Positions 13,318 to 21,624 of a stretch of 64,000 bases of DNA are shown piece by piece. The notes beneath the pieces were generated by a model that worked only from the letters and a program-made list of their open reading frames with translations, was not told the origin of the DNA and did not search any database. A program made the position numbers and the translations under genes. Source of the DNA: Candidatus Chlorohelix allophototropha (GTDB lineage: Bacteria; Chloroflexota; Chloroflexia; Chloroheliales; Chloroheliaceae); the NCBI RefSeq assembly GCF_030389965.1, contig NZ_CP128399.1, forward strand, positions 1,302,001-1,366,000, read 5' to 3'. Every line of letters begins with the position of its first letter. The first letter of the stretch is position 1.

Positions 13318-14820
13318 TTGGAAAATAAACCCGACAAAAAAGCCAAACCGAAATCCAACCAACCCGGCGTTGAACTCGATAACGACCCACCGGAAAACCG
13401 TCAAGCGGTGTTGGTTCGCGATACTTCGTCTAAGAATAACGCCGCAGTTCCTACCACGATTAAGCCGTCAAACGGCACACCTAGAAAAAAACAAGGACGC
13501 GGTCTTGAAATTGCCCTAGTGATGGTGCTGGTGGGGTTGGCTATCGCCTTCTTCCTAATCCTTACCTCAAATACTACCGGAAATAACACCGATAGCGCCA
13601 CAAAAGTAGCAAACGGTACGCCTGCCCCATTAGTGGGAAACAACGGGCTAAATGTCGGCAATCTCCAGACGGCAAATGCAATCGCTACAATGGCAACCGA
13701 CCTTGATTTAAGCACCGCCGTACCGCTTCCGCCTACTCCAACCGGACCTGCTGCCCAAAGCAGCGGAGATAGCAGCGGGCAAAGCTGGCCCAATAGCGGC
13801 TTAAATCCCGGTAGAACTCGTGCGCTTGACGCTAAAATTAACACTCCTCTCAACCGCTTATGGGCAAAAACTTACGGGCAGGATTTACCTGGCTCGCCCG
13901 TAATTGTGGGGGATACTATTTATCTTGGTTCAGACTATGGCGCGCTCTATGCGATTGATATAAAAACAGGCGATAAGAAATGGTTCTTTACCTCCGGACC
14001 TATCGTTGATACGCCCGCAGTAGCCGGAAACACCATCTATTTTGGCTCTCAAAACGGCTTCTTTTACGCGGTTGACCTGACCACCCAGAAAAAGAAATGG
14101 GACTTCCCGACTCTTTCACCGATTACGGGGTCGCCACAGGTAATCAATGGCGCAGTTTATTTTGGCGGTCAAGATGGTAGTTTCTATGTAGTAGATGCGA
14201 ATACCGGGCAGAAACGCTGCGCTCTTTCACTGGGACAACCCTTCAATAACGGTGTTACAGGCAGCCCTGCAATAGTCAATAACCTTGCCCTTTTTGGAGT
14301 CAACGATGGGCGTTTTATCGGCATGGACACCGCCACTTGCAAAGTCAAATGGACTTACGAAGTGCCGGGCAAGAAAGGCATTGCATCATCTCCTGCTGTT
14401 GCCAATGGGGTGGCATATTTCGGAGCGGACGATGGCAACGTTCACGCGCTGGATATAAACACTGGCGCACAAAAATGGGAGTTCAAAACAGGCGCTGCTA
14501 TTCGTTCTTCGGCGGCAGTAGCGGGGGGGAAAGTCTTCATCGGCTCTTTCGATAAGAAGCTCTACGCCTTAGATGCCACGAGCGGAACAAAAGTATGGGA
14601 ATTTCTGACCGGGGATGGGATAGCTTCTGCCCCACTGGTAGCAAGCGATACCGTTTTCTTCGGTTCTAACGATAGCCGTTTCTACGCGCTTGAAGCTGCG
14701 ACAGGCAAGAAAAAGTGGGATTATCAAGCAGATGATATAATAGCCTCTGCACCTGCGGCTGCCAACGGGAAGATTTATTTCACCTCGTTTGATAACCGTT
14801 TGTATGCTTTCGGTAATTAA
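13318..14820 (+). CDS. membrane-anchored PQQ-type beta-propeller protein
   Basis: The 500-residue protein has a charged cytoplasmic N-terminus (about 1-60), one membrane helix (about 64-83), a Thr/Pro/Ser-rich linker and then at least seven repeats of about 40 residues (about 175-500). Each repeat has the blade pattern of PQQ/BamB-like propellers: GSPAxVxxTIYxGS, xxLYALD, and TGxKxW. It is probably an extracytoplasmic scaffold or a ligand-binding propeller. It lacks the alcohol dehydrogenase catalytic context, so an enzyme is unlikely. The start is a TTG at 13318 behind AAAAGGAG. It sits between argG and argH without an obvious link to arginine. Confidence 0.88.
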   Translation: MENKPDKKAKPKSNQPGVELDNDPPENRQAVLVRDTSSKNNAAVPTTIKPSNGTPRKKQGRGLEIALVMVLVGLAIAFFLILTSNTTGNNTDSATKVANGTPAPLVGNNGLNVGNLQTANAIATMATDLDLSTAVPLPPTPTGPAAQSSGDSSGQSWPNSGLNPGRTRALDAKINTPLNRLWAKTYGQDLPGSPVIVGDTIYLGSDYGALYAIDIKTGDKKWFFTSGPIVDTPAVAGNTIYFGSQNGFFYAVDLTTQKKKWDFPTLSPITGSPQVINGAVYFGGQDGSFYVVDANTGQKRCALSLGQPFNNGVTGSPAIVNNLALFGVNDGRFIGMDTATCKVKWTYEVPGKKGIASSPAVANGVAYFGADDGNVHALDINTGAQKWEFKTGAAIRSSAAVAGGKVFIGSFDKKLYALDATSGTKVWEFLTGDGIASAPLVASDTVFFGSNDSRFYALEAATGKKKWDYQADDIIASAPAAANGKIYFTSFDNRLYAFGN

Positions 14821-14878
14821 GCTGGAAGCCGGATTTGACGCTTGTTGATCGGCTTCTGATTTCTAATCGAGGATAATA

Positions 14879-16294
14879 ATGAAATTGTGGGGGGGACGCT
14901 TCGGTAAAGAAGTTGATAAAACTGCCGAAGAGTTCGGGGCTTCGATTCCGTTTGATCGCAATCTATACCGACAGGACATCGCCGGTTCCATCGCGCATGC
15001 CCGTATGCTGGCAAAACAGGGCATCATTTCACCCGAAGACTCGAATACAATAATTGCAGGGCTAGAAAAAATCCGCGCTCGTATCGAACGAGGCGAATTT
15101 GAATTCAGGCTCGACCGCGAAGATATCCATATGAACATTGAAGCGGTACTGGCAGAGGAAATCGGGTCTGCCGCAGGACGGCTTCATACCGGGCGTAGTC
15201 GCAACGATCAAGTAGCATTGGATGTGCGCCTCTATACCTGCTCGGCGATTGTGACGATTGTTGAGCGCATCGCCAATTTGCAGGAAACCTTGCTAAAGCT
15301 GGCACAAAAATGGCATGGGATAATTATGCCCGGCTATACCCACCTACAGCGGGCACAACCTGTTTTACTTTCCCACCACTTGCTGGCTTACTTCGAGATG
15401 TTACAACGCGATGCCGGGCGTTTTTACGATTGCTATACCCGCACTGATGTGTCACCGCTCGGCAGCGGCGCGCTGGCGGGCGTACCCTACCCACTTGACC
15501 GCGAATATGTGGCGGAACAACTAGGGATGAACGCAATCACACGCAACAGCCTTGACGCGGTAAGCGATCGCGATTTCGTGGTAGAAACGCTCTCTGCCGC
15601 TGCTCTTTGTGCAGTGCATTTGAGCCGTTTCGCCGAAGAAATTGTTTTGTGGTCGAGCGGCGAGTTCGGTTTCATCGAACTGGATGATGCCTATAGTACC
15701 GGCAGTAGTATTATGCCCCAGAAGAAGAACCCCGATATGGCGGAACTGGTGCGCGGTAAAAGCGGGCGCATGGTGGGCAATCTGGTATCAGTATTGACCA
15801 TGCTCAAGGGATTGCCGCTAGCTTACAATAAAGATATGCAGGAAGACAAAGAACCGCTCTTTGATTCGGTAGAGACTCTAGTTAACAGCCTGACCGTTTT
15901 CAACGGAATGATCGCCACTATGCAAGTGCGTGCCGCAACATTATATCGCGCCGCTCAAGGAAGTTTTGCTACCGCCACAGATATTGCCGATTATCTGGTG
16001 AAAAAGGGTATCCCCTTCCGGCAAGCGCACGAGGTATCAGGTAAATTGGTCAAAAAGTGCGTCGAAGAAGGGCGTACCTTTGCAGACCTCAAGCTAGAAG
16101 AATATCGAGCGTTCGCCTCTGAATTTGATGAAGATATTTTGCTGATAACGGTTGAGTCCAGTCTCGGCTCACGTAAGACTACCGGTGGTACTGCCCCCGA
16201 ACAAGTTGCTAATGCGCTTACTGCTGCCGAAAATCTGCTAATGGAAACACGGGATTGGTTAAAAGAGAAAAGCACAGGACAAGATGAACGATAA
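14879..16294 (+). CDS. argH: argininosuccinate lyase
   Basis: This enzyme splits argininosuccinate into arginine and fumarate. The fumarase/aspartase superfamily signature GSSIMPQKKNPD is present at about residues 277-288, and the N-terminal WGGRF opening is typical. The length of 471 residues is normal for the family. The ATG at 14879 follows a CGAGGATAAT ribosome site. It overlaps argF by 11 bases, which implies coupled translation. Confidence 0.97.
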   Translation: MKLWGGRFGKEVDKTAEEFGASIPFDRNLYRQDIAGSIAHARMLAKQGIISPEDSNTIIAGLEKIRARIERGEFEFRLDREDIHMNIEAVLAEEIGSAAGRLHTGRSRNDQVALDVRLYTCSAIVTIVERIANLQETLLKLAQKWHGIIMPGYTHLQRAQPVLLSHHLLAYFEMLQRDAGRFYDCYTRTDVSPLGSGALAGVPYPLDREYVAEQLGMNAITRNSLDAVSDRDFVVETLSAAALCAVHLSRFAEEIVLWSSGEFGFIELDDAYSTGSSIMPQKKNPDMAELVRGKSGRMVGNLVSVLTMLKGLPLAYNKDMQEDKEPLFDSVETLVNSLTVFNGMIATMQVRAATLYRAAQGSFATATDIADYLVKKGIPFRQAHEVSGKLVKKCVEEGRTFADLKLEEYRAFASEFDEDILLITVESSLGSRKTTGGTAPEQVANALTAAENLLMETRDWLKEKSTGQDER

Positions 16295-17237
16295 TAAAGT
16301 TTCATTTAAACCCATTCTAAAGGGTAGGCATCTACTTTCGTCTGCCGACCTTAACGCGCAAGAGTTAGCACAAGTGCTGGATACAGCGCTTGATCTCAAA
16401 GCACGCCTCAAGCGAGGGGAACCAACCCATATACTAGAAGGTAAATCGCTGGCGATGATTTTTGAGCATCCCTCGCTGCGTACTCGTCTTTCCTTTGACA
16501 TCGGCATGTACCAACTGGGCGGGCGCGCCTTTTACCTCGCCCCCACCGAAATCGGATTGGGCAGACGCGAAACCCCCTCCGATGTAGCGCGGGTCATCAG
16601 CAGCATGGCAGACGGTATTCTAGCGCGAGTGCGTGACCATACCACCTTGCTGGAACTCGCCAACTATTCCAGTAAGCCACTAATCAACGGGCTTACCGAC
16701 CGGGAACATCCTTGTCAGGTGCTCGCCGACCTATTGACCATCCGAGAGCGATTCGGCAAGCTTACAGGCTTGACAATGGCTTATATCGGAGATGGTAACA
16801 ATATGGCGCAAAGCCTTGCGCTCGCCTCCGCTTTGAGTGGATTGAACATTACAATTATCACCCCTCCACAGTATTGGCCTGACGAAGAAATCGTGCATCA
16901 GGCGCGACAACTAGCCAACGGCAAAAGCTTTGTAAAGGTCAGCAACAGCCCGGAAGCGGTAGGCGATGCCGATGTAATCTACACCGATGTGTGGGCAAGT
17001 ATGGGACAGGAAAGCGAAGCCGAATTACGCCGCCGCGTTTTCAAACCCTACCAGATTAATTCTAACTTGCTAGAAATGGCAAAGCCTAACGCCTTGGTAT
17101 TGCATTGCCTACCGGCGCATCGGGGCGACGAAGTGACCGAGGAGGTACTAGAAGGTTCGCAGAGCGCAGTATTCCAACAAGCTGAGAATCGCTTACATGC
17201 TCAAAAAGGATTGCTGGTACATTTACTGGCAGACTAA
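16284..17237 (+). CDS. argF: ornithine carbamoyltransferase
   Basis: This enzyme makes citrulline from ornithine and carbamoyl phosphate and feeds ArgG. The carbamoyl-phosphate motif reads SLRTR (usually STRTR) in EHPSLRTRLSF. HPCQVLADL and the ornithine-loop HCLPAHRGDEV are intact. At 317 residues it has normal length. The start lies inside the end of argH, and the GGACAAG before it is a modest ribosome site. The Leu in place of Thr in SxRTR is a mild deviation. Confidence 0.95.
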   Translation: MNDNKVSFKPILKGRHLLSSADLNAQELAQVLDTALDLKARLKRGEPTHILEGKSLAMIFEHPSLRTRLSFDIGMYQLGGRAFYLAPTEIGLGRRETPSDVARVISSMADGILARVRDHTTLLELANYSSKPLINGLTDREHPCQVLADLLTIRERFGKLTGLTMAYIGDGNNMAQSLALASALSGLNITIITPPQYWPDEEIVHQARQLANGKSFVKVSNSPEAVGDADVIYTDVWASMGQESEAELRRRVFKPYQINSNLLEMAKPNALVLHCLPAHRGDEVTEEVLEGSQSAVFQQAENRLHAQKGLLVHLLAD

Positions 17238-17246
17238 ATTAAATAG

Positions 17247-17276
17247 GGGCTTTGCTTATTATACTTTGCAAAGCCC
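17247..17276 (+). terminator. hairpin after argF, possible terminator
   Basis: GGGCTTTGC at 17247-17255 pairs with GCAAAGCCC at 17268-17276 over a 12-base loop that is rich in T. No T run follows on the plus strand, so termination strength is uncertain. It lies between the convergent argF and marR-like genes. Confidence 0.5.
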
Positions 17277-17324
17277 TCGCAACAGATTGGGTTTTAATTC
17301 TATTCTTAACTATAGTGCTTCGAG

Positions 17325-17954
17325 TTATGAAGTCAGGATAGGGCGAGTGCTATAAGAGTCAAAACGCAAATGATTGCTAGTGATAGAGCTTGCGTTAGAA
17401 TTCGCAGTTTCACGCACTCCCATCAAACGGCGGCGTTTCCGACGATTTCCATTATTATCTTCTACAGGCTCGGCTTTCTTGCCTCCATTAGATTCAACAT
17501 TATGCCGTTGTTGCTCGGAAAGCTCACAGAATCGATTAAATACTTTGTGAGTAATTCTTAACTCTTCCTCACTCATGGTATTAAACACTTCTTGTAATAC
17601 CGCGGTTTTTAAAGCGCCAACCATGTTAGTAACTTCCAATCCGGCATCTGTTAAACTAGCTCGTACTTCACGGCGATCTTCTGGGCTAGTTTCACGCACC
17701 AACAAAGGAGTGCCATTCCGGCGTTCAATCAGGCGATTTACGATGCCGGTAATTGTCGGCATGCTTACCTGAAGATGCTCGTGCAATTCACTCATAGTTA
17801 GCGATCCGAATTGGCGAATGATATATAACACTTTCATTTGCTGGAAGGTGAGGTCAAGTTGAAGCCAATCAGGGGTAGCAGCTGCATTTAACTGTTGAAA
17901 AGCGCGTTGATAAAGTTGGGACAACTCTTGAGAGTCCTTTGATTTTTCACTCAT
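17325..17954 (-). CDS. MarR-family transcriptional regulator
   Basis: The 209-residue protein has a MarR-type winged helix (about residues 25-140). It includes the recognition segment LTMSELHEHLQVSMPTITG and a wing segment with SPEDRREVRASLTDAG. An unusual C-terminal extension of about 60 residues is rich in Lys, Arg and Asn (NRRKRRR) and may add DNA contacts. The ATG at 17954 is preceded by GGAGGGGGAG. A good promoter overlaps a small palindrome upstream, which suggests autoregulation. The controlled genes and ligand are unknown; the neighbouring minus-strand sigma cluster is the nearest candidate. Confidence 0.88.
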   Translation of the reverse strand: MSEKSKDSQELSQLYQRAFQQLNAAATPDWLQLDLTFQQMKVLYIIRQFGSLTMSELHEHLQVSMPTITGIVNRLIERRNGTPLLVRETSPEDRREVRASLTDAGLEVTNMVGALKTAVLQEVFNTMSEEELRITHKVFNRFCELSEQQRHNVESNGGKKAEPVEDNNGNRRKRRRLMGVRETANSNASSITSNHLRFDSYSTRPILTS

Positions 17955-18052
17955 CAAAACTCCCCCTCCAAAAGGGAAATTCTCTTAACTTCTTAGTTCG
18001 AAAAAAGTAACGTGAACAGTATTGGGGAACACCCAAAACCCTAAATCTAATA

Positions 18053-18086
18053 GTATGATAATACCAAATCTTTAGGTAAATGTAAA
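18053..18086 (-). promoter_or_regulatory. marR-like gene promoter with overlapping palindrome
   Basis: Read on the minus strand, TTTACA (18081-18086) and TATTAT (18058-18063) are 17 bases apart. The palindrome GTATGATAATAC (18053-18064) covers the -10. This is where a MarR dimer would be expected to repress its own gene. Nothing else is supported in the gene-free stretch 17955-18253 apart from the hairpin at 18201-18223. Confidence 0.55.
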
Positions 18087-18200
18087 GGGCTTCCACAGTA
18101 ATTTGTATTAAATAAACACAAAGAATCGTTGAATTTTACTGTAATTAAAATTAAAGAATATATATGAGCACTATTTATATCAAGGGACAAAATATATAGG

Positions 18201-18223
18201 AAACAGCCCTTGAAGGGCTGTTT
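18201..18223 (-). terminator. terminator after the sigma/anti-sigma pair
   Basis: AAACAGCCCT and AGGGCTGTTT form a near-perfect stem with a short loop. Read on the minus strand it follows the stop at 18254 by about 30 bases and ends in TTTCC. It could work in both directions. Confidence 0.65.
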
Positions 18224-18253
18224 AAATTCAGAACCACACGGATCTTTTATTAG

Positions 18254-19309
18254 CTAATCTTTTGAGTCTTTAATCTTCTCCGACTTTTCCTGGTTATCGC
18301 GAGTGGCATCTGGAGTCGGAGTTGGAGTGGCATCCGACTTTTTCTTATCATCGTGACTGGCATCCGGAGTTGGAGTCGAAGCGGCATCCGAAGTCTGGTC
18401 GGCAACTGGAGTGGCAGTAGCAACCGGAGTTGGAGTCGAAGCGGCATCCGACTTTTTCTTATCATCGTGACTGGTATCCGGAGTCGGAGTCGAAGCGGCA
18501 TCCGACTTTTTCTTATCATCGTGACTGGTATCTGGAGTCGGAGTCGAAGCGGCATCCGACTTTTTCTCATCATCGTGATTGGTATCTGGAGTCGGAGTCG
18601 AAGCGGTATCCGACTTTTTCTCATCATCGTGATTGGTATCCGGTGCCGAAGACTCTGTCGTAGCCTGTTTAGGCGTAGTTTGTGGTTTAGCCGGAACCTG
18701 CACTGTACCAGTATTAGCCTGCAAACTGGGGGTGGACGGGAGCGTAGTGGTTGGCTCGTTAGTGGGCAGCGGCGTAGTCACTACTATAGGAGTTGGCTCC
18801 TCAGTTACGGCGGTTTCCGGTGCGGAAGTAGGGATTTCTATATTATTAGTTTCAAAAGTAGCCGCCGGCAAGCTGGTATATGGCGCAACAAGATTAGTAA
18901 CTGGTTGCTCGGAAATCAACAGCCATACCAGTAAGCCCATCGCCAACACCACTGAAGCCGCCACCATAACAAGTTGCAATCCGTGCGCACGATTTAAGCG
19001 GCGCGGTTGGGTATCGTTAGCGACTCTGCGAGGCTCTAACACACGGATATTGTCAGGGAGAGGCGGTATAGCAGTAAAGCTGGATTTCGCTTGCATACGA
19101 GCCTTAAGATCAGCCGTAAGCGCTTGCCGTTTCTCCATACTCAAGGCAAAGCTTGGCGCTTGGCGACTTTGTGCCACCAGTTCCAGCATATCTTCCAGCG
19201 CCTCTTCTTGCTCAAGAGTAATTTTTACATCCGGTTCAAGGCTTTTACCTTGCTGTATATACCCGACTCTACTTTCAAATAGATCTTCGATGTGTTTATC
19301 TCTATTCAT
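18254..19309 (-). CDS. membrane protein partnered with an ECF sigma factor (probable anti-sigma factor)
   Basis: The 351-residue protein has a helical cytoplasmic N-terminus (about 1-108), one membrane helix (about 111-133) and a long outer tail rich in Thr, Pro, Asp and Lys. It overlaps the ECF sigma gene by eight bases, the usual layout of a sigma/anti-sigma pair. I do not see the HxxxCxxC zinc motif of ZAS anti-sigma factors, so binding to the sigma factor is inferred from context. Residues about 224-341 consist of about six 18-residue repeats of the type DTSHDDKKKSDAASTPTP, encoded by a 54-bp DNA repeat. The tail probably lies in or across the cell wall. Confidence 0.75.
   Translation of the reverse strand: MNRDKHIEDLFESRVGYIQQGKSLEPDVKITLEQEEALEDMLELVAQSRQAPSFALSMEKRQALTADLKARMQAKSSFTAIPPLPDNIRVLEPRRVANDTQPRRLNRAHGLQLVMVAASVVLAMGLLVWLLISEQPVTNLVAPYTSLPAATFETNNIEIPTSAPETAVTEEPTPIVVTTPLPTNEPTTTLPSTPSLQANTGTVQVPAKPQTTPKQATTESSAPDTNHDDEKKSDTASTPTPDTNHDDEKKSDAASTPTPDTSHDDKKKSDAASTPTPDTSHDDKKKSDAASTPTPVATATPVADQTSDAASTPTPDASHDDKKKSDATPTPTPDATRDNQEKSEKIKDSKD
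18287..18640 (-). repeat. 54-bp tandem repeats in the anti-sigma-like gene
   Basis: About six in-frame copies of a 54-bp unit encode an 18-residue Asp/Lys/Thr/Pro repeat. The middle copies are nearly identical at DNA level, so copy number probably varies by slippage. One copy is interrupted by a VATATPVADQ segment. Confidence 0.85.
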
Positions 19310-19901
19310 ACCCTACCCGCCGTTTTTTTCCGCAGTTATTATCGTCTAGGATTTGCCGTAAGTTCCGAGTTGCCCGGAATTGTAAGCTTTTGATTGATGC
19401 TATACTTTTATTTAGAATAGTGACAACCTGTTCAAGGTCGTTACCTTCAATAAATCTCAAAATAAATACTGTGCGTTGATCTTCTGGCAATAAATTCAAG
19501 GCTTGCCGCAAATCCTCGCGTTGTGCCACCTGAGTGGCTAACTCGCCCCCATCCGCTCCGCCATAATCGCTGCTAAGCGTCTCGTAGAGTGAACTGCTTT
19601 CGTCACTTGCTGCTTCCAGTGAAACAGAGGGATGTCGGCTACGATGGCGATAATGATCTGCTAAGAGGTTACGAGCGATGCGGAAAACCCATGCTTTGAA
19701 TGGCACCTCGCGTTGCTGGTAATCCCCAATCTTCTCGACAATTCGAGTAAGAGTTTCACTAACTATATCTTCAGCTAAATGATGATCGCTGCTATGGTAG
19801 TACGCATAGTTATATAACCTATCGGCAAAACGGGACATTAACACATCCACTGCTTCAGGCTCAAATCTTTGAAGTTGTGCTACCAGTTCGACATCATTCA
19901 T
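19302..19901 (-). CDS. ECF-type RNA polymerase sigma factor
   Basis: The 199-residue protein has sigma region 2 (about residues 10-80), with the -10 binding helix around AEDIVSETLTRIVEK and FKAWVFRIARNLLADHYR. A linker follows, then region 4 (about 130-190) with LLPEDQRTVFILRFIEGND and an HTH ending in RATRNLRQIL. It lacks region 3, as expected for the ECF group. The gene overlaps the membrane protein gene that follows, so its activity is likely set by that protein in response to an envelope signal. The ATG has no clear ribosome site. Confidence 0.92.
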   Translation of the reverse strand: MNDVELVAQLQRFEPEAVDVLMSRFADRLYNYAYYHSSDHHLAEDIVSETLTRIVEKIGDYQQREVPFKAWVFRIARNLLADHYRHRSRHPSVSLEAASDESSSLYETLSSDYGGADGGELATQVAQREDLRQALNLLPEDQRTVFILRFIEGNDLEQVVTILNKSIASIKSLQFRATRNLRQILDDNNCGKKRRVGYE

Positions 19902-19974
19902 TTATAAGCACTAACCAAAACTCGCTTAAATAATCGGTTTACAATGTAAATGCTCAATATTTCACCTGTCGGGT

Positions 19975-20892
19975 TCATACTAAGCGACCTTCTTGATCTA
20001 TCATATAAACTCGGCAATTTTCTTGCTGGCTAATAAATTCTTTGCCTTCTTCAAGACCCAGTATCAAAGCTGTTTTAGCCAGCACATCTGCCAACATAGT
20101 AGTGGGCGCAACTATCGTTACAGCCGCTAAACCATTATTAACCGGCTCAGAGGTACGTGGGTCAATCAAGTGATGGTGTAACTGGTTACCTTTCAACCAG
20201 CGACGGCGAGTGGTGGAAGAAGTTGCCACTGCCCCTTCGGTAACCGACAAAGTAGTTAGAGTACCTTCTAGGGTAATTGGATTTTGCATATCAACTTCCC
20301 AACCGTTTTTTCCGGGTTGATTGCCGCCAAGACGCATATCGCCTCCAGCGCTAACCATAAAATCCTTGAATCCCTGCCCTTGAATAACTGCGGCAACCCG
20401 GTCAACGATCATGCCTTTGGCGATACCACCCAGATCAATCCTGGCACCTTTAGCTAGCTGAATACTGCGTCGGGCATGGTTCAACTCGACGTAGTGGTGC
20501 GAGGGTGGGCGAAATGTATTCATTTTAGTTGCCAGACCGGGAGCAAGCGTACCGATTTGCTCAAAACTGCGGTCATACCCTGCATGTTCCAACGCATCCA
20601 AGATGGTGGGATCAAAAATGCCGCGAGTTAGTTCTGCCATTTTTAGGGCAGCGTTGACACATTCAAAAAACAGGGGAGAGCTTTGTTCAATATAACCCTT
20701 CTGGTTTAACCGGGATAGCTCGCTATCCGGTAGGAAACGACTGAGGGTTAATTCAGCATGTCGGAATATCAGTTGTGCAGTGCTGACCAAATCGCGCGCC
20801 CGTAACTTGGTGGCTTTGGACTCACTACTCAAATATATGAGCACCTGCACATCTGTATTCATTGCCCTGAATGTTGAAAAAACCTCGCTCAT
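19975..20892 (-). CDS. apbE: FAD:protein FMN transferase, ApbE family
   Basis: This 305-residue protein matches ApbE enzymes, which attach FMN through phosphoester bonds to Ser/Thr of target proteins. The flavin and Mg-binding regions are visible: RIDLGGIAKGMIVDRVA (about residues 150-166), SAGGDMRLGG (about 180-189) and the late ADVLAKTALILG. No signal peptide or lipobox is seen at the N-terminus, unlike many ApbE proteins. It lies 73 bases upstream of the sigma gene in the same direction. A target protein such as RnfG, NqrC or an FMN-bind domain protein is not in the window. Confidence 0.9.
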   Translation of the reverse strand: MSEVFSTFRAMNTDVQVLIYLSSESKATKLRARDLVSTAQLIFRHAELTLSRFLPDSELSRLNQKGYIEQSSPLFFECVNAALKMAELTRGIFDPTILDALEHAGYDRSFEQIGTLAPGLATKMNTFRPPSHHYVELNHARRSIQLAKGARIDLGGIAKGMIVDRVAAVIQGQGFKDFMVSAGGDMRLGGNQPGKNGWEVDMQNPITLEGTLTTLSVTEGAVATSSTTRRRWLKGNQLHHHLIDPRTSEPVNNGLAAVTIVAPTTMLADVLAKTALILGLEEGKEFISQQENCRVYMIDQEGRLV

Positions 20893-20935
20893 AACCTGTT
20901 TATAACCAATCTTTGTCTAACAATCCAATCAAGTA

Positions 20936-20964
20936 CTAAGCCTGTTCTAAAAAAACAGGCTTAG
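20936..20964 (-). terminator. hairpin between the Pro-rich protein gene and apbE
   Basis: CTAAGCCTGTT (20936-20946) and AACAGGCTTAG (20954-20964) form an 11-bp perfect stem. On the minus strand the loop, not the tail, holds the T run. It may be a terminator or an RNA-stabilising hairpin between the stop at 20977 and apbE. Confidence 0.5.
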
Positions 20965-20976
20965 ATTCTATCATAA

Positions 20977-21624
20977 TTAGGAAGCCTTCGTAACAGGAGG
21001 CGGTGGCGGCTTCGGAGTCGCAGTCGGTGCGGGCTTCGGAGTCGCCGTTGGCGCAGGCTTCGGAGTCGCAGTCGGTGCGGGTGGCGCTGCCGTAGTATTC
21101 ACCGGTGGTTGCACCGCAGCCGTAGTGGGCGCTGCAACCGGTGCGCTGGTAGTCTGCGCCGGCGGATTGTTTACCGGTCGCGCTACCACCGTAGTACTCA
21201 CCGGCGGAGGGGACGCACCTGCCGCAGTAGTGGCAGGATTAGGTGGCGCACTGGCTCCACTTTTAGAAGGAGCTACACCTGTAACCGTAGTGCGGTTTGG
21301 CGCTACGGGAGAGTTAGGGTTGCTCTGCACCGGTGTGTCGGTAGGAGTCGGTACATCGGTAGGCAAGGGCGTATCGGTAGCTACTACCGGATCAGGTCCT
21401 ACGTTTACCGCTGCTTGCGGCACATCGGCTACTTCGACTTGACCTGTCGCTGCTGCCTGCGCCGCAGGGAGCAACGACTTTCCGATTACAAAACCGAACT
21501 GGTAGCAAAGCACTACTAGAACCATAATCAGGCTGACAAATACTAGCAGATTTAGTTTCCAATGGTTTATCGTCGTAGTTTTCACGTTGCGTCTTTCTGC
21601 TGTATTATCGTTAGTCTTAATCAT
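20977..21624 (-). CDS. single-span membrane protein with Pro/Thr/Ala-rich outer tail
   Basis: The 215-residue protein has a short charged N-terminus, one membrane helix (about residues 23-45) and a low-complexity tail. The tail ends in a repeated TPKPAPTA motif of about nine residues. I do not recognise a family. The ATG at 21624 was chosen because it overlaps the previous stop by eight bases and follows AAGGA. The longer reading up to 21840 would only translate another gene in the wrong frame. The architecture, like that of its partner upstream, suggests a cell-wall-spanning anchor or stalk. Confidence 0.7.
   Translation of the reverse strand: MIKTNDNTAERRNVKTTTINHWKLNLLVFVSLIMVLVVLCYQFGFVIGKSLLPAAQAAATGQVEVADVPQAAVNVGPDPVVATDTPLPTDVPTPTDTPVQSNPNSPVAPNRTTVTGVAPSKSGASAPPNPATTAAGASPPPVSTTVVARPVNNPPAQTTSAPVAAPTTAAVQPPVNTTAAPPAPTATPKPAPTATPKPAPTATPKPPPPPVTKAS

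Noticed and set aside
18287-18640. 54-bp repeats as a CRISPR array
   Set aside because: The repeats are in frame, contiguous, lack unique spacers and encode a regular 18-residue unit. No cas gene is near.
18353-19349. Plus-strand frames opposite the anti-sigma-like gene
   Set aside because: They mirror the repeat tract and the membrane region. The minus-strand frame has a clear domain layout and the sigma overlap.
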